Origin: Sabulicella rubraurantiaca
GTDB taxonomy: Bacteria > Pseudomonadota > Alphaproteobacteria > Acetobacterales > Acetobacteraceae
Direction: 5' to 3'
DNA length: 64,000 nt
NCBI RefSeq assembly: GCF_017355885.1
Contig: NZ_JAFEUU010000009.1
Location: 89,866-153,865 of the forward strand
The translations under genes were made by a program, and so were the position numbers. Positions 25,350 through 34,491 of the stretch are shown one piece after another. Within the stretch, counting starts at the first letter, position 1; each line of letters opens with the position of its first letter. The notes below the pieces were generated by a model. It did not search any database. It was given only the letters and a program-made list of their open reading frames with translations, and was not told where the DNA came from.

Positions 25350-26960
25350 ATGATCCAACGCCGCACCCTGCTCGGGGGCGCTGCCGCGCTGCCGGCCGCC
25401 TTCGCCGCGCCGGCCCTGGCCCAGCCGGCCGGCTCGCGCGTGTTGCGCTACGTGCCGCACGCCAACCTGCCGAATATCGACCCCTTCACCAACACCGCCT
25501 TCGTGGCGCGCGACCACGCCTTCTTGGTCTATGACCAGCTCTACGGCATGAATGAGCGCTTCGAGCCTCAGCCGCAGATGGCCGAGGGCCACGTCACCGA
25601 GGATGAGGGCAAGCTCTGGCGCTTCACCCTGCGCGAGAATTTGAAGTTCCACGACGGAACGCCGGTGCGCGGACGCGACTGCGTCGCCTCCATCCGCCGC
25701 TGGGGCCGCCGCGACGCCTTTGGGCAGGAGCTCCTCGCCCGCGTCGCCGACATGAAGGAGGAAAGTGACCGGGTCTTCTCGATCCGGCTGAACCGCCCCT
25801 TCCCGAGGATGCTCGAAGCCTTCTCCAAGGTGACGACGAGCTGCCTGTTCATCATGCCCGAGCGGCTGGCGAACGTGGATCCCTTCACCAACATCACCGA
25901 GGCGGTGGGCTCCGGCCCCTTCCGCTTCGTGCAGAATGAATGGGTGCCCGGCTCGCGCCTCGCCTACACGCGCAACCCCGACTACGTGCCGCGCCCGAAC
26001 GGCACGCCATCCATGACTTCCGGCCCCAAGGTGGCGCATTTCGACCGCGTCGAGTGGCACATCATGCCGGATGCCGCCACCGCCTCCGCCGCGCTGCAAT
26101 CGGGCGAGATCGACTGGTGGGAGCAGCCGACCGCCGACCTCTTCCCGCTCTTCCTGCGCGGCGCAGGGGCGCGCAACATCAAGGTCGAGGTCATCAACAA
26201 TTCCGGGCTGATCGGCATCTTCCGCCCGAACCACCTCGTCGCGCCCTTCAACAACCCGGCCGTACGCCGCGCCGTGCTGACCGCCGTGAACCAGATGGAC
26301 TTCATGACGGCGGTAATCGGCTCCTCCGGCGTCGAGGGCTACAACGACCTTCGCCGCGAGGGGATCGGCTATTTCGCGCCGGACTCGCCATCGGCCTCGA
26401 ATGTGGGCCTCGACAAGCTCAAGAAAGATGTAGCGGCGGCGCGGCGGGAACTGGAGGCGGCGGGCGCCATGGGCGCGCGCATGGTGCTGATGAACGCCAC
26501 CGACCTGTCCTCCATCAATGCTGCCACGCTGGTTGGCGCCGACCTGTTCCGCCGCATGGGCTTCAACGTGGACCTAGCCTCGACGGACTGGGGCACGGTG
26601 GTGGCCCGCCGTGCGAGCAAGAACCCGCTGGACCAGGGCGGCTGGAGCGGCTTCTTCACCTTCTGGAGCGGCGTGGACCACTGGAACCCGGCGAGCCACG
26701 CCGCCATCCGCGGTCACGGCGACAATGCCTGGCCCGGCTGGCCCAACATCCCGGCCATGGAGCAGCAGCGCAACGCCTGGTTCGACGCGTCGGACGAGGC
26801 CTCGGCCAAGGCGGCCACGACGGAGATGCAACGCATCGCCTTCGAGGAGGTGCCCTACATGCCTGTGGGGATGTACTACCAGCCCACCGCGTATCGCCGG
26901 AACCTGTCCGGCATGCTGAAGGGTCAGCCGCCGCTGTTCTGGAACCTGCGGCGCGGCTGA
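25350..26960 (+). CDS. Family 5 ABC substrate-binding protein, paralogue 1 (DppA/OppA-like)
   Basis: A 536-residue periplasmic binding protein. The Tat-like leader MIQRRTLLGGAAALPAAFAA with a cleavage region near residue 26 precedes the SBP_bac_5 fold. Family cues are LWRFTLRENLKFHDGTPVRGRDCVASIRRW, SGPFRFVQNEWVPGSRLAYTRNPDYVP and FNNPAVRRAVLTAVNQ. It is the first of five related genes feeding a peptide/nickel/glutathione-type importer. GAGGGA precedes the ATG. A stable hairpin after its stop separates it from paralogue 2. The ligand is unknown; the family binds peptides, nickel chelates, glutathione or opines. Confidence 0.93.
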   Translation: MIQRRTLLGGAAALPAAFAAPALAQPAGSRVLRYVPHANLPNIDPFTNTAFVARDHAFLVYDQLYGMNERFEPQPQMAEGHVTEDEGKLWRFTLRENLKFHDGTPVRGRDCVASIRRWGRRDAFGQELLARVADMKEESDRVFSIRLNRPFPRMLEAFSKVTTSCLFIMPERLANVDPFTNITEAVGSGPFRFVQNEWVPGSRLAYTRNPDYVPRPNGTPSMTSGPKVAHFDRVEWHIMPDAATASAALQSGEIDWWEQPTADLFPLFLRGAGARNIKVEVINNSGLIGIFRPNHLVAPFNNPAVRRAVLTAVNQMDFMTAVIGSSGVEGYNDLRREGIGYFAPDSPSASNVGLDKLKKDVAAARRELEAAGAMGARMVLMNATDLSSINAATLVGADLFRRMGFNVDLASTDWGTVVARRASKNPLDQGGWSGFFTFWSGVDHWNPASHAAIRGHGDNAWPGWPNIPAMEQQRNAWFDASDEASAKAATTEMQRIAFEEVPYMPVGMYYQPTAYRRNLSGMLKGQPPLFWNLRRG

Positions 26961-26970
26961 ATTCCTGGCG

Positions 26971-26995
26971 GCGCGTCCCCGGCGCGGGGATGCGC
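26971..26995 (+). other. Strong hairpin between binding-protein genes 1 and 2
   Basis: GCGCGTCCCC (26971-26980) pairs with GGGGATGCGC (26986-26995), ten pairs including one G-U, around a 5-base loop. No T-run follows. It lies 11 bases after the first binding-protein stop and may protect the 3' end of a processed message or partly stop transcription, allowing the first binding protein to be made in excess. Confidence 0.55.
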
Positions 26996-27067
26996 TGCCC
27001 CCTTGCGGCGCTGTAACCTGCCATGTCAGGCTCCGCGCCGCCGTTCAATGTCCGGGAGCCACAGCCA

Positions 27068-28645
27068 ATGTTCCGACGATCGCTTCTCGTCGCCTCTGCC
27101 GCCACGCTGGCGGCGCCGCGCCTGGGACATGGGCAGGCTGCGCGGCCGCTGCGCTTCGTGCCCCAGGCCAATCTGACGAGCCTCGATCCGATCTGGACCA
27201 CGGCCAATGTCACCCGCAACCACGGCTTCATGGTCTATGACACGCTCTACGGCATGGATGCGCGGTTCAACCCGCAGCCGCAGATGGCGTCGGGCCACGA
27301 GGTCAGCGACGACAAGCTCACCGTCACCATCACCTTACGCGATGGGTTGAAGTGGCATGATGGCGAGGCGGTGCGCGCCGCCGATTGCGTCGCCTCGCTC
27401 GGCCGCTGGATGAAGCGCAACCCTTCGGGCCAGCAGCTGGAGCGCGCGCTGGAGGAGCTGGTGGCGCTGGACGACAAGCGCCTGCGCTTCCGACTGAAGA
27501 AGCCCTTCCCACTGCTGTTCAATGCTCTCGCCAGCCCGGTGAACCCGGTCTGCTTCATGATGCCGGAGCGGCTGGCGCGCACGGACCCCTTCCAGCAGAT
27601 CCGCGAGAGCATCGGCTCCGGCCCCTTCCGCTTCGTCCCGCGCGAGTTCAACTCGGGCAGCCTCGTCGTCTATGAGCGCAATCCGGACTACGTGCCCAAC
27701 CCGAACGGCACTTCCTCCTTCACGGCCGGTCCGAAGCGCCCGCAATTCGAGCGCATCGAGTGGCACATCATCGTGGATGCCTCCACCGCCGCCGGCGCGC
27801 TGCAGACGGGCGAGATCGACTGGTACGAGCAGCCGCCGCCGGAGATCCAGCAGCTCCTCCGCCGCAACCGCAACGTGACGATCGAGGCGATCGACCCGCT
27901 GCCGCTCACCGGCATCCTGCGCTTCAACCACCTGCACCCACCCTTCAACGACAAGAAGATGCGGCAGGCCTTCCTCCCGGCCATCAACCAGGAGGATTTC
28001 ATGCAGGCCGTGGTCGGCACGGATTCCAGCCTGTATCTGTCCAATGTCGGCATCTTCACGCCCGGCACCCCGCTGGCAAACGATGCGGGGCTGGAGCCGC
28101 TCCGCACCCCGCGCTCGCTCGACGCCGCGAAGGCCGCGCTGCGCGACGCAGGCTACAACAACCAGCCCATGCGGCTGATCGGCCCGACCGACATCCTGGC
28201 GCCCGCCGCGATGACGCAGGTCGCCGCCGACCTCCTGCGTCGCCTGGAGGTGAATGCCGACATCGTCATCACCGACTGGGGCACGGTGGTGCAGCGCCGT
28301 GCCTCGCGCGAGCCGCTGGAGCGCGGCGGTTGGAGCATCTTCCTCACCTCCTTCTCCTCCACCGACTTCATGGATCCGGCGGGGCATTTCCCGCTGCGCG
28401 GCAATGGCCTGTCCTCCTGGCCCGGCTGGCCCACCGTCCCGCGCCTCGAGGAATTGCGCGACGCCTGGTTCGACGCGCCCGACCTCCCCTCGCAGCAGCG
28501 TCTGGCGCAGGAGATGCAGCGCGTTGCCATGGATGAGGTGCCCTTCATTCCCGTCGGCGCCTACCGCTCCGTCACCGCGCATCGCCGCAACCTCGCGGAT
28601 CGCGTACCTGGCTTCGCCATCTTCTGGAACCTCAGGAGGACCTGA
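27068..28645 (+). CDS. Family 5 ABC substrate-binding protein, paralogue 2
   Basis: A 525-residue exported protein. The leader is MFRRSLLVASAATLAAPRLG. It shares with the next copies the N-terminal block RFVPQANLTSLDPIWTTANV and the body segments HNG-type NHGFMVYDTLYGMDARF and SGPFRFVPREFNSGSLVVYE. The start is set at ATG 27068, preceded by GGGAG; a longer in-frame start (27023) would precede the signal peptide and is rejected. The stop overlaps the next start by one base (TGATG). The ligand pocket segment DWYEQPPPEIQQLL differs from its neighbours, which suggests a different specificity. Confidence 0.92.
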   Translation: MFRRSLLVASAATLAAPRLGHGQAARPLRFVPQANLTSLDPIWTTANVTRNHGFMVYDTLYGMDARFNPQPQMASGHEVSDDKLTVTITLRDGLKWHDGEAVRAADCVASLGRWMKRNPSGQQLERALEELVALDDKRLRFRLKKPFPLLFNALASPVNPVCFMMPERLARTDPFQQIRESIGSGPFRFVPREFNSGSLVVYERNPDYVPNPNGTSSFTAGPKRPQFERIEWHIIVDASTAAGALQTGEIDWYEQPPPEIQQLLRRNRNVTIEAIDPLPLTGILRFNHLHPPFNDKKMRQAFLPAINQEDFMQAVVGTDSSLYLSNVGIFTPGTPLANDAGLEPLRTPRSLDAAKAALRDAGYNNQPMRLIGPTDILAPAAMTQVAADLLRRLEVNADIVITDWGTVVQRRASREPLERGGWSIFLTSFSSTDFMDPAGHFPLRGNGLSSWPGWPTVPRLEELRDAWFDAPDLPSQQRLAQEMQRVAMDEVPFIPVGAYRSVTAHRRNLADRVPGFAIFWNLRRT

Positions 28646-30222
28646 TGATCTCGCGGCGCCCCTTGATGCTGGGGGCGCTCGCCGCCCCGCTGGCGGTTCA
28701 CGACGTGCACGCCCAGGCAGCGCGCACGCTGCGCGTGATCCCGCAGGCCAACCTCACCAGCCTGGATCCGATCTGGACCACGGCGGTCGTCACCCGAAAC
28801 CACGGCTTCCTGGTCTATGACGCGCTGACCGCCGAGGATTCGCGCGGGACGGTGCGGCCCCAGATGGTCGAGGGTTGGCAGATCTCCGACGACCGCCGGA
28901 GCTGGACCTTCACCCTGCGCGAGGGGCTACGCTTCCATGACAACGAGCCGGTGCGGTCGCAGGACTGCATCGCCTCCATCCGCCGCTGGTCCACGCGCGA
29001 GACCTTCGGCCAGATCGTCGGCACCGCCATCGACGAGATGCGGGCGCTGGACGACCGCCGCTTTGAGATCAAGCTGAAGCGGCCCTTCCCGCTGCTGGCG
29101 CTGGCACTGGGGCGCGCCCAGGGCCCGGCCTTCATCATGCCGGAGCGCCTGGCCAGCACAGATAGCGCGACCCAGGTGCGCGACGCCACCGGCTCCGGCC
29201 CCTTCCGTTTCCTCGCCGACCAATGGAATCCCGGGCAGCGCGCTGTCTGGGCGCGGTTCGACGGCTACCGCCCACGCCAGGAGCAGCCGGACGGGCTGGC
29301 GGGCGGCAAGCATGCGCGGGTGGAGCGGGTGGAGTGGACGGTCATCTCCGACGCCGCCACCGCCGCCAGTGCCATGACCCAGAACGAGCAGGATTATTGG
29401 GAATACCCGCTGCACGACCTCCTGCCGCTGCTGCGCCGCTCGCGTGACGTGGTGGTGGAGCAGCGCCTGCTCTTCGGCACCTATGGCTGCCTGCGCTTCA
29501 ACCACCTGCATCCGCCCTTCAACAATGTTGGCATCCGCCGCGCCGTCGCCATGGCCGTGGACCAGCGCGACTATCTGCGCGCCGTGGCCGGCGACGACCC
29601 GAATGGCTGGGCCACCTGCGAGGGCGTCTTCACCTGCGGCACGCCGATGGAGACGGAGGAGGGGAGCGAGATCCTCAAGACCCGCAACCTCGATCGCGCC
29701 CGCGCAGCGCTGCGCGAGGCGGGCTACAACAACGAGCGCGTGGTGCTGATCACGCCGTCCGACTACCCGCAGATCAACGCGCTCGGCCTCGTCACCCACG
29801 ACCTGCTGCGCCGCATCGGCATGAACGTCGAGTTGGTGGCGACGGATTGGGGCACGCTGGTGCAGCGCCGCAACTCGCGCGAGCCGCCGGATCGCGGCGG
29901 CTGGAACATCTTCCACACCACGGCGACCGGTGACGCGCTCGCCCTGCCGCCCGTGCACCTGTTCCTGCGCGCCAACGGCCAGAGCGCCTGGTTCGGCTGG
30001 CCCGACGACCCGGAGATCGAGCGGATGCGCCTCGCCTTCCTCGACGCCGAGGACGAGGCGGCGCAGCAGGCTCTGGCGCGGCAGCTCAACGCCCAGGCGA
30101 TGAAGAGCCTGCCCTACGTGCCGCTCGGCTATTACTGGCAGCCTTCGGCCTGGAACCGCCGCGTCACGGGGGTTTTCCGTACCCCGGCGACGGTGTTCTG
30201 GAATATCGGGAAGAACGCATGA
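28645..30222 (+). CDS. Family 5 ABC substrate-binding protein, paralogue 3
   Basis: A 525-residue exported protein with leader MISRRPLMLGALAAPLAVHD. Shared blocks are VIPQANLTSLDPIWTTAVVT, RSWTFTLREGLRFHDNEPV and FNHLHPPFNNVGIRRAVAMA. Unlike the others it has cysteines in ATCEGVFTCGTPM, and its pocket segment reads DYWEYPLHDLLPLL. AGGAGG precedes the ATG, which overlaps the previous stop by one base; its own stop overlaps paralogue 4 by ATGA. Same importer family, ligand unknown. Confidence 0.92.
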   Translation: MISRRPLMLGALAAPLAVHDVHAQAARTLRVIPQANLTSLDPIWTTAVVTRNHGFLVYDALTAEDSRGTVRPQMVEGWQISDDRRSWTFTLREGLRFHDNEPVRSQDCIASIRRWSTRETFGQIVGTAIDEMRALDDRRFEIKLKRPFPLLALALGRAQGPAFIMPERLASTDSATQVRDATGSGPFRFLADQWNPGQRAVWARFDGYRPRQEQPDGLAGGKHARVERVEWTVISDAATAASAMTQNEQDYWEYPLHDLLPLLRRSRDVVVEQRLLFGTYGCLRFNHLHPPFNNVGIRRAVAMAVDQRDYLRAVAGDDPNGWATCEGVFTCGTPMETEEGSEILKTRNLDRARAALREAGYNNERVVLITPSDYPQINALGLVTHDLLRRIGMNVELVATDWGTLVQRRNSREPPDRGGWNIFHTTATGDALALPPVHLFLRANGQSAWFGWPDDPEIERMRLAFLDAEDEAAQQALARQLNAQAMKSLPYVPLGYYWQPSAWNRRVTGVFRTPATVFWNIGKNA

Positions 30223-31799
30223 TCACACGACGCACAGCCCTCGGCGCCGGAGCGGCGCTGGCACTTCCAAGTGTGGCGACGGGGCAGGGGGCGCAGCGCC
30301 TCCTGCGCTTCGTGCCGCAAAGCAACCTCGCCAGTCTCGATCCGGTCTGGTCCACCGCAGTCCTCGTCCGCAACCACGGGCTGATGGTGTGGGACACGCT
30401 CTACGGCCTCGACTCGCAATTCCGCGCCCAGCCGCAGATGGCCGAGGGGCACGAGATCAGCAGCGACGGCCTCACCTGGACCATCCGGCTGCGCGAGGGG
30501 CTGCGCTTCCACGATGGCGCGCCCGTCACGCCGGGGGACTGCGTCGCCTCCATCCGGCGCTGGAGCAAGCGTGACGTGCTGGGCCAGCGTCTGGACGCGC
30601 TTGCCGACGAGATCGCGGCGCGCGGCGATCGTGACATCGTCATCCGGCTCAAGAAGCCCTGGCCCGGCCTTGCCTGGGCGATGGGCAAGCCCTCGGCCAA
30701 TATCTGCGCCATCATGCCGGCGCGGCTCGCCGCCACCGATCCCTTCGCGCAGGTGGGCGAGGCCATCGGCTCCGGCCCCTTCCGCTTCCGGCAGGATCTG
30801 TTCCGCCCCGGCGACGTGGCGATCTATGAACGCTTCGACGGCTACCGCCCGCGCGACGAGGCGCCGGATTTCCTTGCCGGCGGCAAGCAGGTGCATTTTG
30901 ACCGTGTCGAGTGGCGCATCCTGCCGGATCCCTCCACCGCCTATGGTGCGCTCCAGCGCAACGAGGTGGATTGGTGGGAAGCGCCGCTCGCCGATCTGCT
31001 GCCGCGCCTGCAGCGCGACCGCGACATCGTGGTGGATCTGGTCAACCAGGCCGGCAATCTGGGCGTGCTGCGCTTCAACTTCCTCCATCCGCCCTTCGAC
31101 AAGGTGGAGGTGCGGCGCGCCATCTTGCCCGCGCTGGACCAGCGCGCCTTCATGGACGCGGCGATCGGCACCGACCGTTCCCTGTCGCGCGTCCCGGCCG
31201 GGGTCTTCACTCCTGGCACGCCGCTGGCCACGACCGAAGGTTTGGAACCGCTGACCGGCCTGCGCGACCTCGCCGCCGCGCAGCGGGCCTTGCGTGAGTC
31301 CGGCTATCGCGGTGAGCGCATCGTGATGATGTCCGCCACCGACCTGCCGATCCTGCAGAACCTGTCGGAAGTGGCGTCGGACCTCCTGCGTCGCATCGGC
31401 TTCAACGTGGACATGCCGGCGATGGACTGGGGCACGCAGATCCAGCGCCGCACCAATCGCGGCCCGGTCGAGCAGGGCGGCTGGTCCGTCTTCTGCACCA
31501 CCTGGGAGGGTCTGGACGTGTCCGTCCCCGGTTCCCACCAGCCCTTGCGCGGGCATGGGGCGCAGGCCTGGTCGGGCTGGCCCACCATGCCGCGGTTGGA
31601 GGCGCTGCGCGAGGAATGGTTCGACGCACCGGACCAGGAAGCGGAAAAGGCGATCGCGGCGCGCATCCAGCGTGTGGCCATGGAGGAGGTGCCCTTCATC
31701 CCCCTCGGCCTCGTTCTGCCGCGCCAAGCCTATCGCCGCCACCTGACCGGGGTGGTCAAGGGTGGCCCCGCCTTGTTCTGGGGTGTGCGCCGCGCGTGA
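30219..31799 (+). CDS. Family 5 ABC substrate-binding protein, paralogue 4
   Basis: A 526-residue exported protein with leader MITRRTALGAGAALALPSVA. It has the same N-terminal block (FVPQSNLASLDPVWSTAVLV) and body (GLTWTIRLREGLRFHDGAPV, FNFLHPPFDKVEVRRAILPA). Its pocket segment is DWWEAPLADLLPRL. It is coupled to paralogue 3 by an ATGA overlap and followed by a 135-base gap with hairpins and repeats, so genes 1-4 and gene 5 onward may be separate transcription units. Confidence 0.92.
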   Translation: MITRRTALGAGAALALPSVATGQGAQRLLRFVPQSNLASLDPVWSTAVLVRNHGLMVWDTLYGLDSQFRAQPQMAEGHEISSDGLTWTIRLREGLRFHDGAPVTPGDCVASIRRWSKRDVLGQRLDALADEIAARGDRDIVIRLKKPWPGLAWAMGKPSANICAIMPARLAATDPFAQVGEAIGSGPFRFRQDLFRPGDVAIYERFDGYRPRDEAPDFLAGGKQVHFDRVEWRILPDPSTAYGALQRNEVDWWEAPLADLLPRLQRDRDIVVDLVNQAGNLGVLRFNFLHPPFDKVEVRRAILPALDQRAFMDAAIGTDRSLSRVPAGVFTPGTPLATTEGLEPLTGLRDLAAAQRALRESGYRGERIVMMSATDLPILQNLSEVASDLLRRIGFNVDMPAMDWGTQIQRRTNRGPVEQGGWSVFCTTWEGLDVSVPGSHQPLRGHGAQAWSGWPTMPRLEALREEWFDAPDQEAEKAIAARIQRVAMEEVPFIPLGLVLPRQAYRRHLTGVVKGGPALFWGVRRA

Positions 31800-31841
31800 A
31801 CTGGCACGGATGCTGCAACGCAGCACGCCAGAGCCGGAGAT

Positions 31842-31867
31842 TGGGCGCTTCGCCATGCGAAGCTGCC
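31842..31867 (+). terminator. Hairpin after binding-protein gene 4 (possible weak terminator)
   Basis: GGGCGCTTCGC (31842-31852) pairs with GCGAAGC-T-GCCC (31856-31867) around CAT, eleven pairs with one bulged T. A smaller TGCTGC/GCAGCA hairpin sits at 31811-31825. No T-run follows, so termination would be weak or Rho-assisted. It is the only substantial structure between binding-protein genes 4 and 5. Confidence 0.45.
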
Positions 31868-31870
31868 CAC

Positions 31871-31920
31871 AAATCCGGCATGATAAACGAAATCCGGATT
31901 AAACTCCGGGCACGATAACG
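31871..31920 (+). promoter_or_regulatory. AT-rich repeat block upstream of binding-protein gene 5
   Basis: Two similar ~19-base units, AAATCCGGCATGATAAACG (31871-31889) and AAACTCCGGGCACGATAACG (31901-31920), flank the 10-bp palindrome AATCCGGATT (31891-31900). The block is AT-rich against its surroundings and lies 15 bases before the ATG. It is a candidate regulator site and promoter for the gene-5/permease/ATPase unit. No known consensus matched. Confidence 0.45.
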
Positions 31921-31934
31921 GGAGTGCTTCAACG

Positions 31935-33527
31935 ATGGACCGCAGGACCTTCCTCCAGGCCACCGCCGCCACTGCGGCCAGCGCGGGCTTTGCTGCCCCC
32001 GCGCTGAGCCAGGGGGCCAATGCCCGCACGCTGCGCTTCGTGCCGCAGGCGAACCTCGCCAATTTCGACCCGATCTGGGGCACGCAATACGTCGTCCGCA
32101 ACGCCTCCGTCCTGGTGTGGGACACGCTCTACGGGCTGAACGACAAGCTCGAGCCGCAGCGCCAGATGATCGAGGCGGAGGAGGCGAGCAGCGACGGCCT
32201 CACCTGGAATTTCCGCCTGCGTGAGGGGCTGCGCTTCCACGACAACGAGCCGGTGCGCGCCCGCGACGTGGTGGCGAGCATCACGCGCTGGATGGCGCGC
32301 GACCCGATGGGGCTGATGATCCGCGCCATCCAGGAAGAGCTGGTTGCGGTGGATGATCGCTCCTTCCGCTGGGTGCTGAGCAAGCCCTATCCGAAGCTGA
32401 TCTACGCGCTGGGCAAGACCAACACGCCGATCTGCTTCATCATGCCGGAGCGCATCGCGCGCACCGACCCGTTCCAGCAGATCAGCGAATATATCGGCTC
32501 GGGCCCCTGCCGCTTCCTCCGCAATGAATGGGTGCCCGGCGCCCGCGCCGCCTTCGAGCGCTTCGCCGGCTACCAGCCGCGCCAGGAAGCGGCGAACTGG
32601 ATGACGGGCGGCAAGCGCATGATGGTGGAGCGCGTCGAGTGGCACATCATGCCCGATGCGGCCACCGCCGCCTCCGCCCTGCAGAATGGCGAGGTGGATT
32701 GGTGGGAGAACCCAATCACCGACCTCGTGCCGCTGCTGCGGCGCAACCGCAACGTCCAGGTGGACATCGCCGACCCGCTGGGCAACATCGGCTCCTTCCG
32801 TCTGAACCACCTCCACCCGCCCTTCAACGACGTCCGAGCGCGCCGTGCCCTCCTCATGGCGATGAACCAGGAGGACTACATGCGCGCCATCGTCGGCAAC
32901 GACGATGCGCTGTGGAAGCGCCTGCCCGGCTACTTCACCCCCGACACGCCCCTCTACACCGAGGAGGGGGGCGAGATCCTCAAGGGTCCGCGCAACCTGG
33001 ACGCGGCGAAGCGCCTCCTGCAGGAGAGCGGCTATTCCGGCCAGCCCATCACCGTGCTGGCGGCGCAGGACCAGGCCATCACCAAGGCGCAGGGCGACGT
33101 GACGGCCGACCTCCTGCGGCGGCTTGGCATGAACCTCGACTTCGTGGCGACGGATTGGGGCACGGTGGGACAGCGCCGCGCCATGAAGAACCCGCCGGGC
33201 CAGGGCGGCTGGAACATCTTCTTCTCCTGGCACGCGGGGGCGGATTGCACGAATCCCGCCGCCTATAACGGCATCCGCGCCAATGGCGACGGCGCCTGGT
33301 TCGGCTGGCCCAACATTCCCGCAGTGGAGCAGAAGGTCGCCGAATGGTTCGACGCCCCAAGCCTTGAGGAGGAAAAGCGCGTGATCGGCCAGCTGAACCG
33401 CGTGGCGCTCGAGAACGTGGTCTACGTCCCCTCGGGCTTCTTCCTGGGCTACCAGGCCTGGAGGCGCAATGTCTCCGGCGTGGTGAAGGGACCGATTCCC
33501 TTCGTCTGGGGTGTTTCCAAGTCGTGA
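31935..33527 (+). CDS. Family 5 ABC substrate-binding protein, paralogue 5
   Basis: A 530-residue exported protein with a near-consensus Tat leader (MDRRTFLQATAATAASAGFA). It shares the blocks RFVPQANLANFDPIWGTQYV, LTWNFRLREGLRFHDNEPV and FRLNHLHPPFNDVRARRALL. Its pocket segment is DWWENPITDLVPLL. It is the copy next to the permease genes (22-base gap) and has its own upstream regulatory-looking block, so it is the most likely dedicated partner of the permease; the other four may extend the substrate range. Confidence 0.93.
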   Translation: MDRRTFLQATAATAASAGFAAPALSQGANARTLRFVPQANLANFDPIWGTQYVVRNASVLVWDTLYGLNDKLEPQRQMIEAEEASSDGLTWNFRLREGLRFHDNEPVRARDVVASITRWMARDPMGLMIRAIQEELVAVDDRSFRWVLSKPYPKLIYALGKTNTPICFIMPERIARTDPFQQISEYIGSGPCRFLRNEWVPGARAAFERFAGYQPRQEAANWMTGGKRMMVERVEWHIMPDAATAASALQNGEVDWWENPITDLVPLLRRNRNVQVDIADPLGNIGSFRLNHLHPPFNDVRARRALLMAMNQEDYMRAIVGNDDALWKRLPGYFTPDTPLYTEEGGEILKGPRNLDAAKRLLQESGYSGQPITVLAAQDQAITKAQGDVTADLLRRLGMNLDFVATDWGTVGQRRAMKNPPGQGGWNIFFSWHAGADCTNPAAYNGIRANGDGAWFGWPNIPAVEQKVAEWFDAPSLEEEKRVIGQLNRVALENVVYVPSGFFLGYQAWRRNVSGVVKGPIPFVWGVSKS

Positions 33528-33549
33528 CGGCTCAGGGATAGTCGCCGCC

Positions 33550-34491
33550 ATGTGGGCCTACATCGTCCGACGCATCCTGGCCACCATCCCCGTCATGGCG
33601 GTGGTGGCCCTATTCGTGTTCTCGCTCCTCTACCTCGCGCCGGGCGACCCGGCCGCGGTCATCGCGGGCGACCAGGCGACGCCGGAGGACGTGGAACGCA
33701 TCCGCGCCTCGCTTGGCCTCGACCGGCCATATCTCGTCCGCTTCGGCGAATGGGTGTGGAACATTGCCCGTGGGGACCTCGGTATCTCCATCTTCACCAA
33801 CCTGCCCGTCAGCACCATGATCGCGCAGCGGGTGGAGCCGACGCTGTCGCTCTGCCTCATCACGCTGGTCCTCGCCGTCTCGGTCGCCGTGCCGCTGGGC
33901 GTGGTGGCGGCCTGGAAGCAGGGCACGCTGGTCGACCGGGCGGTGATGGGCTTCGCCGTGCTCGGCTTCTCCGTGCCGGTCTTCGTGGTGGGCTACCTGC
34001 TCGCCTATGTCTTCGCGCTGGAACTCGATTGGTTCCCGGTGCAGGGCTACACCCCCTTCAGCGAGGGCGTGCTTCCCTGGCTGGAGAACCTGGTCCTACC
34101 GGCCATCGCGCTGGGCGGCGTCTATATCGCCCTGATCGCCCGCATCACCCGCGCCACCATGCTGGAGGTGTTGAGCCAAGACTACATCCGCACCGCCCGT
34201 GCCAAGGGGGCCAACCAGCGCTCCATCCTGTTCCTCCACGCGCTAAAGAACGCCGCGGTGCCCATCGTCACCGTGGTGGGCATCGGCATGGCGCTGCTGA
34301 TCGGCGGGGCGGTGGTGACGGAGAGCGTCTTCGCCATCCCCGGCCTCGGCCGGCTGACGGTGGACGCTATCCTGCGGCGTGACTACCCGGTGATCCAGGG
34401 CGTCGTGCTGCTCTTCTCCTTCGTCTACGTGCTGGTGAACCTGCTGATCGACCTCCTCTACACCCTCTTCGACCCGAGGATCCGCTATTGA
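33550..34491 (+). CDS. ABC transporter permease, DppB/OppB-like
   Basis: A 313-residue inner-membrane permease with six hydrophobic segments. The N-terminus [23 protein letters not shown] and [32 protein letters not shown] are typical of DppB/GsiC. The ATPase-docking EAA loop is [24 protein letters not shown]. The ATG at 33550 is chosen because the conserved first helix starts there. The stop overlaps the next gene as TTGA. With the DppC-like partner it forms the transmembrane path for the ligands delivered by the five binding proteins. Confidence 0.93.
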   Translation: MWAYIVRRILATIPVMAVVALFVFSLLYLAPGDPAAVIAGDQATPEDVERIRASLGLDRPYLVRFGEWVWNIARGDLGISIFTNLPVSTMIAQRVEPTLSLCLITLVLAVSVAVPLGVVAAWKQGTLVDRAVMGFAVLGFSVPVFVVGYLLAYVFALELDWFPVQGYTPFSEGVLPWLENLVLPAIALGGVYIALIARITRATMLEVLSQDYIRTARAKGANQRSILFLHALKNAAVPIVTVVGIGMALLIGGAVVTESVFAIPGLGRLTVDAILRRDYPVIQGVVLLFSFVYVLVNLLIDLLYTLFDPRIRY

